This document shows, piece after piece, positions 12,301-27,300 of a stretch of 64,000 bases of DNA. Position 1 is the stretch's first letter; every line of letters starts with the position of its first letter. Source of the stretch: Prostheceraeus crozeri (taxonomy: Eukaryota > Platyhelminthes > Polycladida > Euryleptidae); contig CAJQUW010007913.1 of assembly GCA_907163375.1 (NCBI GenBank), forward strand, positions 186,001 to 250,000, read 5' to 3'. Made by a program: the position numbers and the translations under genes. The notes beneath the pieces were generated by a model, which made no database searches, was not told the DNA's origin, and saw only the letters and a list, made by a program, of their open reading frames with translations.

Positions 12301-15300
12301 ATTCGGTTTTGTCTTGCTTTCGTTTTCAACTGACAATAGTAGCAGAGCAATTTCTATGTTTGTATTAATACCGTGGACGCAGATTCTTATATGGATGGCT
12401 TTTTTTCATAATTATTTGGACTGCCATCGTTTTCGATTTTAAATGGAATACTTTCTATGCAATAAATGAGACGTTGGAAGCAAATAGGGACTATTTCTAT
12501 TTAATCCTTACCAAGAAATTAATCAGTTCCGTGTTTGTGACGAAATGCATTCTCGATCTGCTGCGTTGATGATGAACAATGTCCACCGGCTAATGTGATT
12601 TTGAAGTGTCCTTTAATATTAATTGGGATTCATTGACTGGGAAGCTGGTCAGAGAGGCTGCAATTAAGGGCTGTAATGTACGAGGAGAGAAGCTTCGGTT
12701 TATCAAATCAATGGTTTCGGCAGGCATGATTGATGAATATTACACTCTGATATAGTTCATTGGCATCAGATTAACCTTTGTTTTTTTTATCATTATGTTT
12801 ATTAAGGACTCAGAGCCGCTGTTGAATACGTCATAAATTTGCTTGGCAGGAACGTAGTCGGACATCTATTCGACCAACAATCGAATCAAAACTTGGGTTC
12901 TACCCGAAAGTTCCTGCAGACCTTATTTCCGTAAGCGTTTGTTCGGAGGTACGCAGTGCACGTATTAGTTGATTGGAAAATGTCTGCCATAATTTCACAT
13001 ACTTTCTCGATTGATGGGATGTCTGTTAAAAATCAACATTCAGATCGAATTCTCTGACAATTGCATGTTCAATTGAATTTATTATATTCATGATCCAGTT
13101 GTTTGAATTGTCTGTATTGATTGATTTTGCATGCAGAAACACGAAGAAAGAAAATTGCATGCTCAGCGGAGTAGTGAAATCCCGAATTGTTTAGTGATCG
13201 ACAGCCTCATGCACATCATCACTTTCTTCTTTACTTACTGAAACTTCAGTTTTTAGACATTGTTTTTTAGACATTGTTATTCATAGTGTGTCATTCTTGG
13301 GCATCAGTTGTTGTGTAGGTGATGTGGATCGGGCGTGACTTGCCATAAATCATAGCGTGCAGATAGAAGAGTGCATCACCGTCAGTGCCGTGTCGGTATT
13401 TCTTCAAGCCATTCTAGCGAAGCTCTAAATGTACCTCAGACATTCACACTAAGTCATTTCAAGAAATATAACTGGATATTAGCTCCCCTTCGTAGAAAAA
13501 AAGATCTCCACGGACTTGAACTGCATTTAAGCGAAACATTCCTTGGCAAAGGTCAGACGCTGTGCTTTGCTTTGCATGTCTTCGTCTGTGCAGCTTGGAA
13601 TGGCACAGGAACTACGGATGACAATGACTGAACGCATAACAGTCTGATGAGCAGCTGGAACAAGCCAAGGAGTCTGTGTGCATTAGTCTATATTGTCCAA
13701 GCGAGCTGGTACTCGCGCTGCACTATGAGCTGCACAATAATTGAATTCAGGTAATTATGCGCAGAACACTCTGTTGTGCAGTTCATCAGATCGCACATCA
13801 GCAATTGTGAAACCTGAAAGTCAGTTTGGGCCTTTTTGAATCGCAATGACATCCTTTTTAGGACGAAATGTAACATCTACAATCGAGAAGGAATGCTGAG
13901 CTGAGCTAGAACTGACTGGACTGGTCTCCGTGGCACAGTGGTTAAGTGCTTGGCCTAGCGATTTTTCGGTCAAGAGCCCCGAGTCGGAAGAAAGTCGAAG
14001 TGGTCAGGAAGGGCATCCGGACTAAAGGATCACAACGCTCCAGTTAAAAGTCAGCCAATGTCAGCATCGTCCAAGCCCCCAATGTCTGTATCATGACAAT
14101 TAGGGAAAACGACGTGCATTGGATATAAATAAGCGCATTGTAAATAGCACTCATCTGCATATGGACAAAGCGAATGTGTTGAAGTCTCCAAATGCAAGTT
14201 AATTATCAGGCCTGTTAGTGGGACGACTATTTTCAGATCAGGAACAATCTAGTGCCATGAGGCCCATGCCCATAGAGAAGTCTGGTGGTCGTAGCACTTT
14301 TTACATCGAGTTCAGTCAGGAGATTGACAAATTTCATCAATTCTTCAAGATGAACAGTTGATGAAAAAAAGTTGATGAACAGTTGATCTGCTGCGTTGAT
14401 GATGAACAGTATTTCGAAGATTTGGATCGCTATACGCTCTTGCACTTAACCTTCTCAGGTAATGTAGCAGACATCCAGCGTTCGAGAAAGTATTTGACAC
14501 CCCTTCTGAATTGCCTGATTGCCTGTAGCATTTTCTCGATGTTCCACTTGCAGTGCCCTTGCGGTGTGTAGATTTGGAAATATGTCAAATTAAATCGCCC
14601 TCTCATTTTCCTCCTGCATGTAATGGTTGACCAAGGTAGTGGTTTTATTTGAAATTTTTTTCTATATATATATATATATCTATTTGGTGAACGAAAGATG
14701 AGTTTTTATACAGCGTCCATGCTTATTTAAGCAAGTGACTATTAATTCAACCGCTCTTTCGCGCTTCGATGCAAAAGTTGAATTATATGTCCCAAGTGCT
14801 ATGTGCTTTGATACGAGTTAAAGTTAAAAGCAGTGACGAATGATAGTTGCTACAGACTCCGTGATACATTGAAACGATGAAATGTAGTCTCTGTAGAAAT
14901 AAATGTCTGCATTTTCACTTCAAACACATCTACTAAAGAGCCTGTAGGTTGACTTTCTACAAGTAGTGACAATCTGAGTACACGTATTTCTTGTTTGATA
15001 CATGTGGCCCTGAGTCATGATAGTTATCCTTTGTGAGTCATATGCGGTCTCAGGAACTCAAATTTCTTTGCAATTCTTTCTCCGTCATTACAGGCCGAGT
15101 CGTCAAGTGGGGCTGCTGAAGTAACGCAGAGTGACACAGCATACGTTGAAGATGCATACGCAGAATTGGAGCAGCTACGATGCCAGCGAGATATGCTGCG
15201 GGAAATTCTTAGCCAGCACGAAGAACTTCGAGCCTTGCAGGTAGGACTCACAAATATCGAATATTGATAGGAACTATCATAAATTTCTTCGTAATGAAAA

Positions 15301-18300
15301 ATGATGGAAATGATAAATAGATGTCAACGTTGATGGAACATTCTTGCTTTCAGGGCCGTCAGGTCGCCCTGCTGAAAATGCAGCGGGAAACACAACAACA
15401 ACTACTAGAGGCGCGAGATAAACCTGAAGACGCCACCAGTGAAGACGCTATGGAGGAGGAGGAAGATGTTGAACAGCTGATGACAGTGCGCCGAAGTGTG
15501 ACAAATAATCCTGGAGCTGGAGAGGTAATTCAATCTCCATTGTCAACATTCTTGCGCCATGTCACCTCCATTCTTGTACAATCGACCAATGTCATATGTG
15601 CCACTGAATCCTGTTGTTTAAATTCGACGGCTTAGTAGACGTGTAATCAAGTTGCGAAACGTTGACACATGTAAGAGCTTGCTAAGTGGAAAGAAAGAGA
15701 AGCTTAGTGCATTAATGGAATAGCAAAAATAGATTTTCGTAGGTCGTGGAGTGCTGTGAATTCCTGCCAAATGCTCCGATTGACACGATTTCAGAGAATT
15801 CAAGTAATTGTCCACAAGTTTTGTCGATAATGTAAATTATTATAAAAAGAAGCAGGTAATTATTTAGTAGGCGTAGGAAAATATTCAGTTTTCACAAAAC
15901 TTGACATCGTCTACGTCTCCACTGTATGACACAGCTGTTAAGTCAATGAAACAAAGCACACATTGCACGTCTTGGGTGAATTAGCTGCTGATCATTCGAT
16001 GGCTGTGATGTTTTGTCAGCGAGATGTACTTGCAAGATTCAAAGCTTCTAGGCAAGAGGAAGAATCAGCGAGCTGACTGTCAAATATTAGGGTGTAATTC
16101 CGTTAGACCAAGAACCTTCGCTTCTAGCTGATGGAAAAGCAATTGAAGGAATGGTTGAAGGACCTGCCTTATCTACATTTCCGAACTTCGAAGTCAATCA
16201 TGAAACCCGAAAATCTAGGGGTCCGAACATGTGAGGATCTGTTTAGAGGAAATGTTAGCATCAAATACATGAAGTAGCCCTTAGCCTTTTAGCCTATCTC
16301 TGCTGATGATTGGCGCTGATTTCGCATCGTGTGACGACATGGGTGGTGTCCGTGGCACAGTGGTTAAGTGTTCGGCCTAGTGATCTTCTGGTCCAGAGGT
16401 CGAGCCCCGAAAGTGTCATCGGAAGTAGTCAGGATGGGCATCCGGATTAAAGATCACAACGCTCCAGATTAAAGTCAGTAATTTTCAGCACCATCCAAGT
16501 CCCCAGTTTGCGAAGCAGTGACGTTATACCATTCACTGTACGAAGAAACACAATCCGCCACCAACATGAAATCGACATTATTTACAACCTGACCTCAGTG
16601 AATTCATAATTTTAGGAAACAGTATTGAAAATTTCACATCATTCAGGAAGTGGGGACACTCCACAGGCTTGTAGGACCTTGATGACCACGTCTATCCATC
16701 GCCTCCATCCCGTCACAAATAAGCCGAAGTTTAGGACTGCACTGGTTGGACGACTTCGCGGTAAGCGGGGACATGTCCAAGCCATCAAACCGTTCTTTGA
16801 GCGACGGAGACTGATACGTGAGGTTGTTGCCCACGTACACGTGGCTCGTTCGTAAGGTGTTTCCAGCTGCCAACTCCTTCGACTTTCCTTAATATATTCC
16901 TCAGAGAATCCTTCAATCTTGTTTCAGATCTCCGCTCAAGAGACAAGGCAGATGGAAGAACAATCGGATGATGAGGAAGAGGAAGAAGATGAAGAAGAAG
17001 AATACGAGGAGGAGGAAGAAGATAAGGAGTCCGATTTCGATCCTCTGAATGATCCGTTAATGAATACAGCCGTGCCTCGAGAACTGCTAGAACTTCGTCG
17101 ACGTCTTCATCAACTCACTGCACTGCGACAGCAACAACAAAGTCTTGCGGAGATGTCCGATCAGCCTTCTACCAGCTCTCAGATGATCAATCCTTCTGAC
17201 GTTTTACAGACAATTACTCGAGCAGCAGCAGCAGCTGCTGAGCAACAGCCGCCAGGTAAGTCTCTTTATGATGTTGAAGTTGTTCTGGTAAACCATGTGC
17301 ACTTGTCTTGTGAGTGGTTTTTCCTCTGCTACTTTCCAATCGGAATTTGTTACTGATTCAATTGATAAATCGAAGGAAAATCTTCGACTTTTTCAGCAAC
17401 GTTTTACTGTTATTTGTTTTTAAAACAGTCCGTTACTGCTACTGTCACTTCAAAGAGTAATAGTGTCATTGCGATTTTAACAGAGATCGGCTGTTGCAAG
17501 ACAGCATGTGCAGTCTTACGGATTTATAAACCGGCATTAGTGCTTCTGGAGATGTTTTGCATTCCAAATAATTCAGTGGACGTCGCATCGCAATTTTTCT
17601 GAGTCTGCGACTTTTAGATCACTTCACACATGTAGAAAATCTGTTTAAGGATTACATGTGAATTTTTTGACTCCCTAATGTGTTTCAAAATCGATGACTG
17701 CATTCACATACATCAATTCACTTCTTATGGATTAGCCTCTTCTGAATGATGCTGCCTGGTGTGCATTCTAATCCGCCAATTGATAGGTTTTAAGAAAAAG
17801 CAAGAATATTATGAATTGCGCAGGATCTACTGTATATAAATTTTCGTGATACAACGATGATTAAGATATTATTAATATATGCCATCCAAAGACAGCGACT
17901 TACTTGTCCATTTCACATAAAGAGAGGATGCCAATCCCTTGTCATTTACCTACGTACACTTATTATATTACTATTTTCGAGAAGCGCGTCACAGTGGGAG
18001 TGAACCATTAAATTGTACGATTTTATTTTTATGCATTTTAATAAAATGTCACGTTGACAATGGGTCGAGATACATAATGAACGTTTTGGACTGTAAACAT
18101 TGCTCTTTTTATTCACTTATTTTCGCCAAACTAAAAGGATGACTTGTTTTCAGCTGTACATCGCTCCCTGAAACATCTTTCGTATAAAGCAATTACCAAT
18201 ATGACCAAATCGAGACTCTTGAAGATTCACTTCAGTTGTTCCGCTTTTCAATATATTTTTCAGAAGTATGACTTCATGATTTCAAGATATCTTGCTGTTC

Positions 18301-21300
18301 TAGTTTTTAGCTGCAATGAATCATCATTTTTTTGCGTAGAATGGGGTTGCAATTAATATAGTGTTAGTTGAAGATATTGAATGAAGAGATGTTATTTAAA
18401 GACGGAGATGATTTGTTTTTATAACATGTTGAACTATGGATTAATACATACTGATTTGGAGTGTAAGAGTATGCTTTACTTGAGCTACTATGAAATGCAA
18501 GTAGTGTCTGCCCAAGAAATACTATTGTCTTTGAAAATTCTTTCTGTCGCTAAATTACACCGAACTGTTGAGCACGATATGCCATTCATTCTAATCCAAG
18601 TTGCTTTCAATTTAAATACAACCATGTTTGCATAAGATAGATTTTCTACCATTTTAGAAGAGGATTCTGAATACATGCGCCTGACAAAGTCCAAAGCGGA
18701 ATTATCCGATCGTCTGAAAGATCTGCAGTCGAAGAAAGATCATCTTGACTCTTTATTGATGCAACTTCAAACTCTACGTGATCTCAGGGCAACTCAGGAG
18801 CTCGATGAGGAGGTCAGCGATGACAGACAGATGAGATTGGAGACTGATTCAACAACAAGTTCTCTCCGTCAATTATCCAACACCCGGGAAGTCGGAAATG
18901 CGGCGGATTCCACAGCACAGGATGCTGAAGAAGCTTTGCGGTTGTTAGAGGCGCAACGGAAATTGTCGAAATTAAAGACGGTACGTTTTATAGTCGGGGA
19001 AAAGTAGCATCTAGCTTCAAATAAGTGCAGCACGAAATTCCTTTGCATCATCTTTTTGCTTGTATTCAATATAAATATAAAAATATGCCTCGAGGTAAGG
19101 GATCAAATAGAGCCTCAGCTCAACACAGTCTAAAGCTTTGGTTAATCCAAGCGGTTGCACATTTGAGAGCTTCAATAATTTGCTCGCTCCTGTCAGAATA
19201 ACTCAAAATAGACTGTGACGGTTTCCCGAGATGGATTCTACATTCCTATGCTCAGTAATTATTGAATGAATCCATTTTGCGTCCTTGTATTCCTGAAGAT
19301 GCTGGATTGTTCTGTTTTGCTTGATGACGATGTTCGGCCACTTTGGGTGATCGTTTACACCAGCTTGTTGGATACAAACGCTTTTCGTGTTCTCGGCAAT
19401 CACTGCAACTCAGTCAACGTGACTATCATACATGATTGCTTGACGGAAACATGTAGCATCCATCCTGAACCGCAACCTGATATGGTAGTGCATTCGAAGT
19501 CATTTAAGTCTGAAACTCCCGAAGCTTGCCAACTACCATGGCCTTTTGTCGTCACGTTGACTTCCAGTGTTTGCCCATGCTTGTGAATGGTTGTTCAAAA
19601 TACATGATGCAAAACTCGTCCACTTAATCTCCTTCCGGCCTTCTCCTCGCTTTTATTCTTGACTGCTGTTCGTCCTTGCATCTTCCAAAGTGCGACTTAT
19701 CCTCTGTTTGCAGGTTAGGGAGCGATTGGATCGTGTTCGGTCTATGATGACATATTATCAAGACGCAACAGCCTTCATTCACAGTGGAATGGCGGAGGAT
19801 GGACAGTCCTCATCCAACCCGGGATCAACCGACGTACGTGGGGCTGCGGGAGGAAGGGGGACGGAAGAGGCTTGTCAGCGAATCCTCGACTACGGCTCCA
19901 CCTCAGAGACCAGCAGTCATGCAAGTGAACCCACCGGGCGACTGGCGAGGAAGAAAGAACGTGCTCAAGTACGTGAGGTGAGGAGAGACATGATTAATTT
20001 TCCTATTCGCTTTGTATCACTGAGAATGCTTCCAATTACAGGCAACGAGAAACGCTCAAAGACGGACATCAAGAGAACAACCAGACGACACCAGTCTCGG
20101 TAGTGAGCAAATTTGGGCTGGACATCCGTCCTTGTTGGATCGTATTCGACAGCTGAAGTTGGCCAAGGATCGTCTCAATCAACTCCAGTCCCTTATCACT
20201 GCAATCGAGGCAGGTGCTTCACTAGCCGACCTTCCGGCCGACTTGGCGTCTATAGCTGCAGAGCTCATCACTGAGGACTCACCAGAACTGCTGGCCAGGT
20301 TGATCAACGCTTCTGAAGAGGCGCCTGCGGGAGCCACAGCGATCACTAACACGGAGAGCGAGGACGACTCAATCGGTGAAGATGCTGACGTGCTCCTGTC
20401 CTCTTACAAAGTAAGATTCTTTATGAGAGGAAGTTTCATGCCTGCCATGACGTCAACGATGATGGAAGCAAAGTATCCATTCAGTTTGGGCGAGTTGTTG
20501 TCGAAGGCTCGAAGTTGCAGCTCTTTCAATTTTCCAGCGTCCCATTAACCCTCATCGACCCACCTCTCTACATATGTAGTATCGCTAATTTCGAAGTGTT
20601 GTAAATTCTATTCAAATGAACATTTTTCTCTGAAATTTGAGTTCCATGCAAGTTTTTGATCAGTCATGACACTTGTAAGATAAAAGTCATAAGCCAATTA
20701 TTTCTTGTCAAACATGACAAATATTCTTATTCCGCTCACCTCTCTACATTATATAGTCACATATATTTTTAATGTTAAAATAGCATCGTAACTAAGGTAT
20801 TCATTTACTATCTTCAAATTTTGTTACACCATCTCTCACTATCATACTTCTAGCTACTTCACGACAATTCAGGGCTATTAGATAGGTCCTGAATCATCAC
20901 AGAGAAGGAGAGTTGGCTTATTACATCATAGTCTCGTGGTAACCGTTTCTTACCTATTCTGTGAAAAGTCTGCGGCAGTTTCCCCTCCCTTGCTCCCTTG
21001 CACCGAACAACGTGTATAGGATATTAGCATCAATGCGAGAGTTGGGCATTGCGTCACTTCACCTAAGTTGGTGACCGAATTGGACCTGGGATTTCATACA
21101 AGTAAATGATTGGTGGCACGAGTGATGAGAATAATACACTTTGATGGTAGGCGTCAGTTTATCCAAATCATCGGGAAATATGCGACCGACGCTCGAAGAG
21201 ATAATTCAACAGCTACATGGTTCTACACAACATGACACAGAAGATGAGGACGACGACGTGAGTGATTCGGAAGAGGAGGAAGCTGAAGTCTCAGAAGCTG

Positions 21301-24300
21301 GTGACGATCCGGATGTTTATGAACAGGACAGTGATGGTGAATTGGATGTATGCTTGTACAACAGCGACGACAATGAATCAGACAGTGGCGACTCCAGTTA
21401 ATCAGAGCTCGACGATCCGGTCCAAAGCGATACTCAATTGATTTTTCCAAACAACACGACATGGAAGTTCGATCCTCCAGTCACCCAGACGACTATCGAG
21501 AAACATTATCGATTTTGAGGAGGGCCCAACCATTGCCCCGACCTCAGAGGTGGATTCTTTCATGTGCTTCATGACTGAATCCATGCTTCGTACGTGTCTT
21601 CGTTACACAAACCGCCGACTTACCGCTCTAGGAAAGAAAACGTTCACATTTGCGGAGCTGAAGGCTGGTCTAGCCGCTATTATTCGAGCTGGTGCGGATA
21701 GAGATAACATGTTTTACCGTTGTGCAATTTCAAGAAATCGATTGAGACTTCTACTTTCTCACATCACGTTTGACAACAAAGTTACGAGAAGACAACGTCA
21801 GGAAAGTGATAAATTAGCTGCAATTAGAGAATTCTGCGATCTTCTGTACTTGAATCTGCGACGATATTACGTGCCCTCTCCGTCACTAACTGTAGATGAA
21901 CAATTCTATGCCTACCGGGGATATTCACCTGGTAGGGCATGTATGCCACAGAAACCTGCCAAATATGGTGTCAAGGTCTTCTGGTTGTGCGATGCGAGGA
22001 ATGAATATGCCCTGAACGCTTTCCCTTATGACGGAGCTGCTACTGACGGCAAGGGCTGCCGGTTTGGCAAAGACAATTGTCATGAATTTGACAGAGCCAT
22101 ATTATCAATCTCATCGCAACGTCTTCGTCGATCGATATTTTACTTCTTTTGCCTTGTGTGTGGAACTTTTGGAGAAAGGCTTGACCGTCACTGGAACAAT
22201 CACAGCTTCGCGACGCGACGCGACGTCCCAAGCTCAATGAAAACAACGAAAGGTTTGCCTGTCTATGACACACGCAATGTGTGGAACCATGAGCATCGGG
22301 TCTTACTGTCTTCCTACTCTCCAAAGAAGAATAAGAACGTGTTGGTAATGAGCAGCCTTCATGTTGCGAATCGAGTCTCATCTCGAGAAGATCAAAAACC
22401 ACAAGTCATCCTTGACTACAACAGCGGCAAAGGTGGAGTAGACACTATGGACTCGCGCGTGGAAGACTTCACGTGCAGGCGAAAAACTCGATGATATCCA
22501 TTGTTACACTTCTTCGACATGATGGACGTCGCACTTGTCAATTCTTTTCTTCTTATGAAATTGAACGGCTATTCAAAGTCCAGGTCAATAAAGCAAGTCG
22601 CAGAAGAATAAATGCGCTCTAGATACAACAACGCGAAAATCTACATTCAAAGTAAGACAGCGTTCGACAGCATGGGATTTCCCACAAAAGCACTCACTGG
22701 CCCCGCAAACAGTCGCAACCCAAGAAAATGTCAAGTGACAAGATGCAACAATTCAACACGAAGATCCTGTACAACTTGCAGGCGATTTGTTTGCTCGGAC
22801 CATCATATCCAAACAACATTATGTCATGATTGCATGTAAGCTTCGTCTTTTGTAAGTCAACTGTTTCCCTATGGATCTACGATACATACATGTAACCTCG
22901 TTTACCAGCAATGTACATGTAGCATGTGCCGTAAGCAAGAAACTAACGTCAAGCTTTGTTACATGAGCTTAAACAGTTGGCATGCAAAAACATGCATACT
23001 TGATTTGCATACTCGCATTTTGCAAATAATGTAATCGGTAGTACTACATGATAAGCAGTACGGCTTTCAAACTTGCTAGATCTTTTGTATACATCAATTT
23101 TACAGAACTTATCAATTTGTTGTAATATATCAAGTGATGTATAACCATGCCTTTTCAAAGTTACTTTAAGTAATTACGGGTACTAGTGCGATTTATAACC
23201 AAAGAATGAATAATTTTGTTTTCAACTTAACAAAATTTCCAAAACTGGATCTTTGCAATTTTTGCGTGCTCAATTTGAAGTATATTTTAGGTATTGGAAT
23301 GTCTCGAATATTCATTCATCAAATAATTTGATTAAACTAATCATAAATGAGCAATAAAGCGTGTAATTCTTTTGGTGTAAGTAAAAAATACAGCGAAACA
23401 AAATATGACTACATATGTAGAGAGGTGGACCGAATATGATGGCTGATTTTGCTGATCCGATGAGGGTTAAGTCTTCCTGATGCACTTTTTGCACCTATTT
23501 GAGGCCTGAAATGTTAATTTTCGCCGGGCACCCGTCACCCCATTCTCATCCCTGTAATGAAGTAGAGCATTTGCCAAGTCAGCAGTATTGCGCTTCCTGT
23601 ACAATTGTGTTGGGGATCATAAAATGCTAGGACAGACTTGTGTTGTAATAGTAAATGCATTACAATTACTGTAAATGTTGATTGTAATCAATTACATTTT
23701 TAGACATGAAATTGAGAAGTGATTGCAATTACTTCACAGTCAGTACTGTTAAATATACATTAAGCAAGCTTTTCAAATTGCCTTTCTCTCCTCTTCACTA
23801 ATTACGTTGCTACACATGTTGCCAAAGCTCTGCAAATTCAAATTGGAATGTTTCAAGTTGATGGCATCGGAATTGGAACCGGCTTTATGACTATTTATGG
23901 CCCCGCTCTTGTACGAACTTCTCTTGACAATATATGTGGATTGCCTTCAACCGATAGCCAAGGCACATCCGTTATTGAAGAAAGTAGTTCTGCCTCCACA
24001 AAATTGATGGACTTGGATGCGAAAAATGAATCCAACTTGACAGACGCCACTTCATTTGCCACAGAAAGTGCATCCCGAAGAAATCTTCTGTCATTGCCAG
24101 AAATTCCTGATCGTAGTGATAGAAAAATTGTTCGAGAGTTAATTGTCGGCTCAATAATTGGGTAGTAAGAGGTACCTCGTCTCTGTCTCCTATGGTAATG
24201 GTGACAAAAGCGAACCCATGTACATAGAGGTTTGACGTTCTCTTGGAAGAGATTCTGAAAGCAGAGCAAATCACTGAATCTGAAGCGGACTTGTTCAAAA

Positions 24301-27300
24301 AAGCAATTCAGTCACTTTCTCAAGGATGCCACAATAAAGACCGACTTGCAGACGTTTGACATAGACGAATATCGCCTTGACTCCTTGTATGTCAAGCTGA
24401 TTAAGAACGATGCGAACTGTTCTCATGTGCGAACAGTTATGGATAGTGACAATAAAAGTTCTGATAATGTTTCACGGTCAAGCAGCCGGCAATAGCAGAT
24501 TTTCAATAAACAGGACATGTTGGTTGAGAATCTACATGAATGGCATAAGGTCACTACTATCCATTACTGGGGGCGGGGGGGGAACTTGGACGGTGCTGAA
24601 ATAGCCAGACTTATATCTTGAGCGTTGCGATTTAGTCTGGAAGCTCTTCCCGGCGACTTCCAGTGACAGTTTCGGGACTCAACCTCTGTACCAGAAGATT
24701 GCTAGGCGAAGCACTTAACCACTGTGCCACGGAGATCATGAAGCCGCATGAAGATTCGATTGTTGCAGAATGGATTGTGTACAACGCCATTACTGAAGGT
24801 TCTTATTTCAGAAAAATTTCGCTAATCCGTTACATCGGCATCAGCACAAAGGGAGGTCGCCTTGACGCTGCGCAATGAGAAAATCGAATTTGATAATCTG
24901 AAAAGAAACAGCAGTGCGAACAGCAGTTGAAATTTACTGGGAAAGAGAAGTGCACGCGTGACGACGAAACATTAAACGATTCAAATTGAGTATTTCTTAT
25001 GCTTGCTGTTTGAAGACATAATTCTTATTGAAATGGATCGTTTTACATCAATCTAGGTGTTTTCCTTCAAGTGATTATTTTGCCTGTGTGGAATATTAAT
25101 CAGATTTGCTGTTCCGGCCGGATTTTTCTGACGATGTCGTTGCATTAGGCCTAGGCTTTGTTTAGAATCAATCAATGAAGTTACCGGTCTGTCGTTTTTG
25201 CCACTTGTAATTTTTGTCTACATAGAATGATGACACATGTATTAGGATTGAAGTTTTATTGATTCTTCTTAGATATTGAGTCATTTTTGAGACTTTGTTT
25301 TGATACTGCTTTTCGCAATAAGACTTTCGTCGTGGAGACTCCTTATACTGCCTTTTTATTGCTCCTATAAATCTTTGTAAAATATCAGTCCATCGAAATT
25401 ACGTGCAGATTTTTCAGAAGTTTTCATGTACCTTTCAGTCTTCATCTTGCTGCTTCAGCTGACGTTTAGTTACCAGATTAAGTTATCAAACAGTATGTTC
25501 TTGTGTATTCATAATGCATGTAAAAATGAACGCAACAAGAACCCATAAATAACTTATTCAAATATTCACATCAGACAACCACAGTCCGTATCTCCTTGAC
25601 ATATCTAGAATTGTCTCCTGAATATCTTGTAAATATCCTGATTTTGAAGAAAAGAATCTGGTAGATAAGCTGCGCAGTGCGCACTCATTTTGTAAAATAA
25701 AATTATTGATCCATGACCTTCAGTATAAATGTTCGTGACATCCTGTTCTCTGAGGATAGCTCGGAATAACGGCTTCAAACCGTGGAAGTTGACTTCAGAA
25801 AATTCCTCCACAGCTAGATCTAAATTCTTTATTGTTCAGCTTCGGTCGAAGGTCCACATCATTTGTGACTTCATGATTTTAATTTCAAGGAATTTCAACT
25901 TGACTTAGGCAGATTTCTGTTAAGATTACGATACATTCAATTGACTAGGTCATCTGTGCCGATGTAGATGTAAAGTTTTGTTCAATCACATTAGGCATCC
26001 GCATACTGTCTCCAGTCAATTTATTTGTGCACCGATGCAGATTCTAAATTTTGGTTTGAATCTAAGATGATTCAAAAATGCTATAATTGACTTGTATGTC
26101 ATTTAGGGAGGTGAATATTCGAAACAGCCTTTCCTCTTCTCTGGACTTAGAGTCTATTTTTAGGTGTTGGCATAGACCTAATTTCGCTCTTATGGACCGA
26201 CGGGAAATATATGTTTGATGTCACACGATTGATTTGTGTTAATATTCAGTTAATGTGTCATGCCGTTTGTTCCATTCTTATTGAATTGTTGTCCTGTCTG
26301 GTCTGCCGGTATGAATTGACTTGTTAATCTTCTTCCAGGCGGCTGTGGATGATCAGAAACGTGAATTGTCTCAGCTGATGGGAGAACGTGACAAGCTGTT
26401 GGATCTCCAACGTCAGATGGAGCAATTGCACGCCTCTTTACCGTCCGCCTCGGTTTGGTCGCGCTCCAGAGAAGCTCCGCCAACAGCAGACACCAAGGGA
26501 AGAGGTCAGGAAAAGTCAGAGGCAGCTGAAGTGGCGTTGAGAAGTCTTCGTCTTCGACCTCCGCCATCTTCATCCGCTGCCGCTGCTTCTATGGAGGCCC
26601 TCACCGCTGCCCTTCGTCGAGGGCCTGAAGAAGAAGGAGAGGCGACCTCCAATGCATCAACTCAGCAGAGTCAATCTGGCGGCGCAGGAGGACGGCGGCC
26701 CGACACCGTCACGTTCCAGGTAAGGCAGTCAGATGGTGGAGACGATTCTCGTGTTGCGCAGCTCTATTTGCGCTCGCCTAGTTCTTCAATCTTTATCTCA
26801 AATATCAGAGTTTGTTATCAGGAGAATTCAAGTCATATCTTTATTTTTTCAGGAGCCTGTCGCTACGTTTGTGGCGAATGATGAAGTGTATGAAAACATT
26901 TGCGCGCAAAGAATCATGCGAGAGGAACTGAGGGAAAAGAAGCGGGAGATTGCGGCTATTATGAAAAAGGACAACTCCTCCGGGGGATATAAACGGAATC
27001 AGGGCGGTTCTACAGCTGGAACGGATAATCAGAGCATGGATACTGCCATGGGCACTCTTTACAGTCATGACATGACTACGGCCGCTACTTGGGGCGAGGG
27101 GTCTGTCTTATCCAATGTGGAAGGTAAGAGGTATCTGACGCTAAGATTTCTGACCAGTTCTTCAAGTATTATTCGTTCTCCAGGTGATGCTGATGATGGA
27201 GAAACAGCCACTGGTGGAATCGAAGACGTTGCCGGAGAAGGTCCCGTAGGATCAAGAGCATCGTATGTCAACAATTTGGAAAACACTTCTCCACGTATTC

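Larger units (their letters stand above)
12931..15093 (+). other. PCM1 intron 7
   Basis: 2,163 bp. It contains a SINE of family A (13922-14095) and a (TA)n tract at about 14663-14679. Nothing else is recognised. Confidence 0.65.
20411..26338 (+). other. PCM1 intron 13, rich in mobile DNA
   Basis: 5,928 bp, nearly half of it a piggyBac element (20549-23466). Downstream lies an unexplained open remnant (23800-24900) interrupted by an antisense SINE. From about 24960 to 26338 the sequence is AT-rich without recognised content. Confidence 0.85.
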
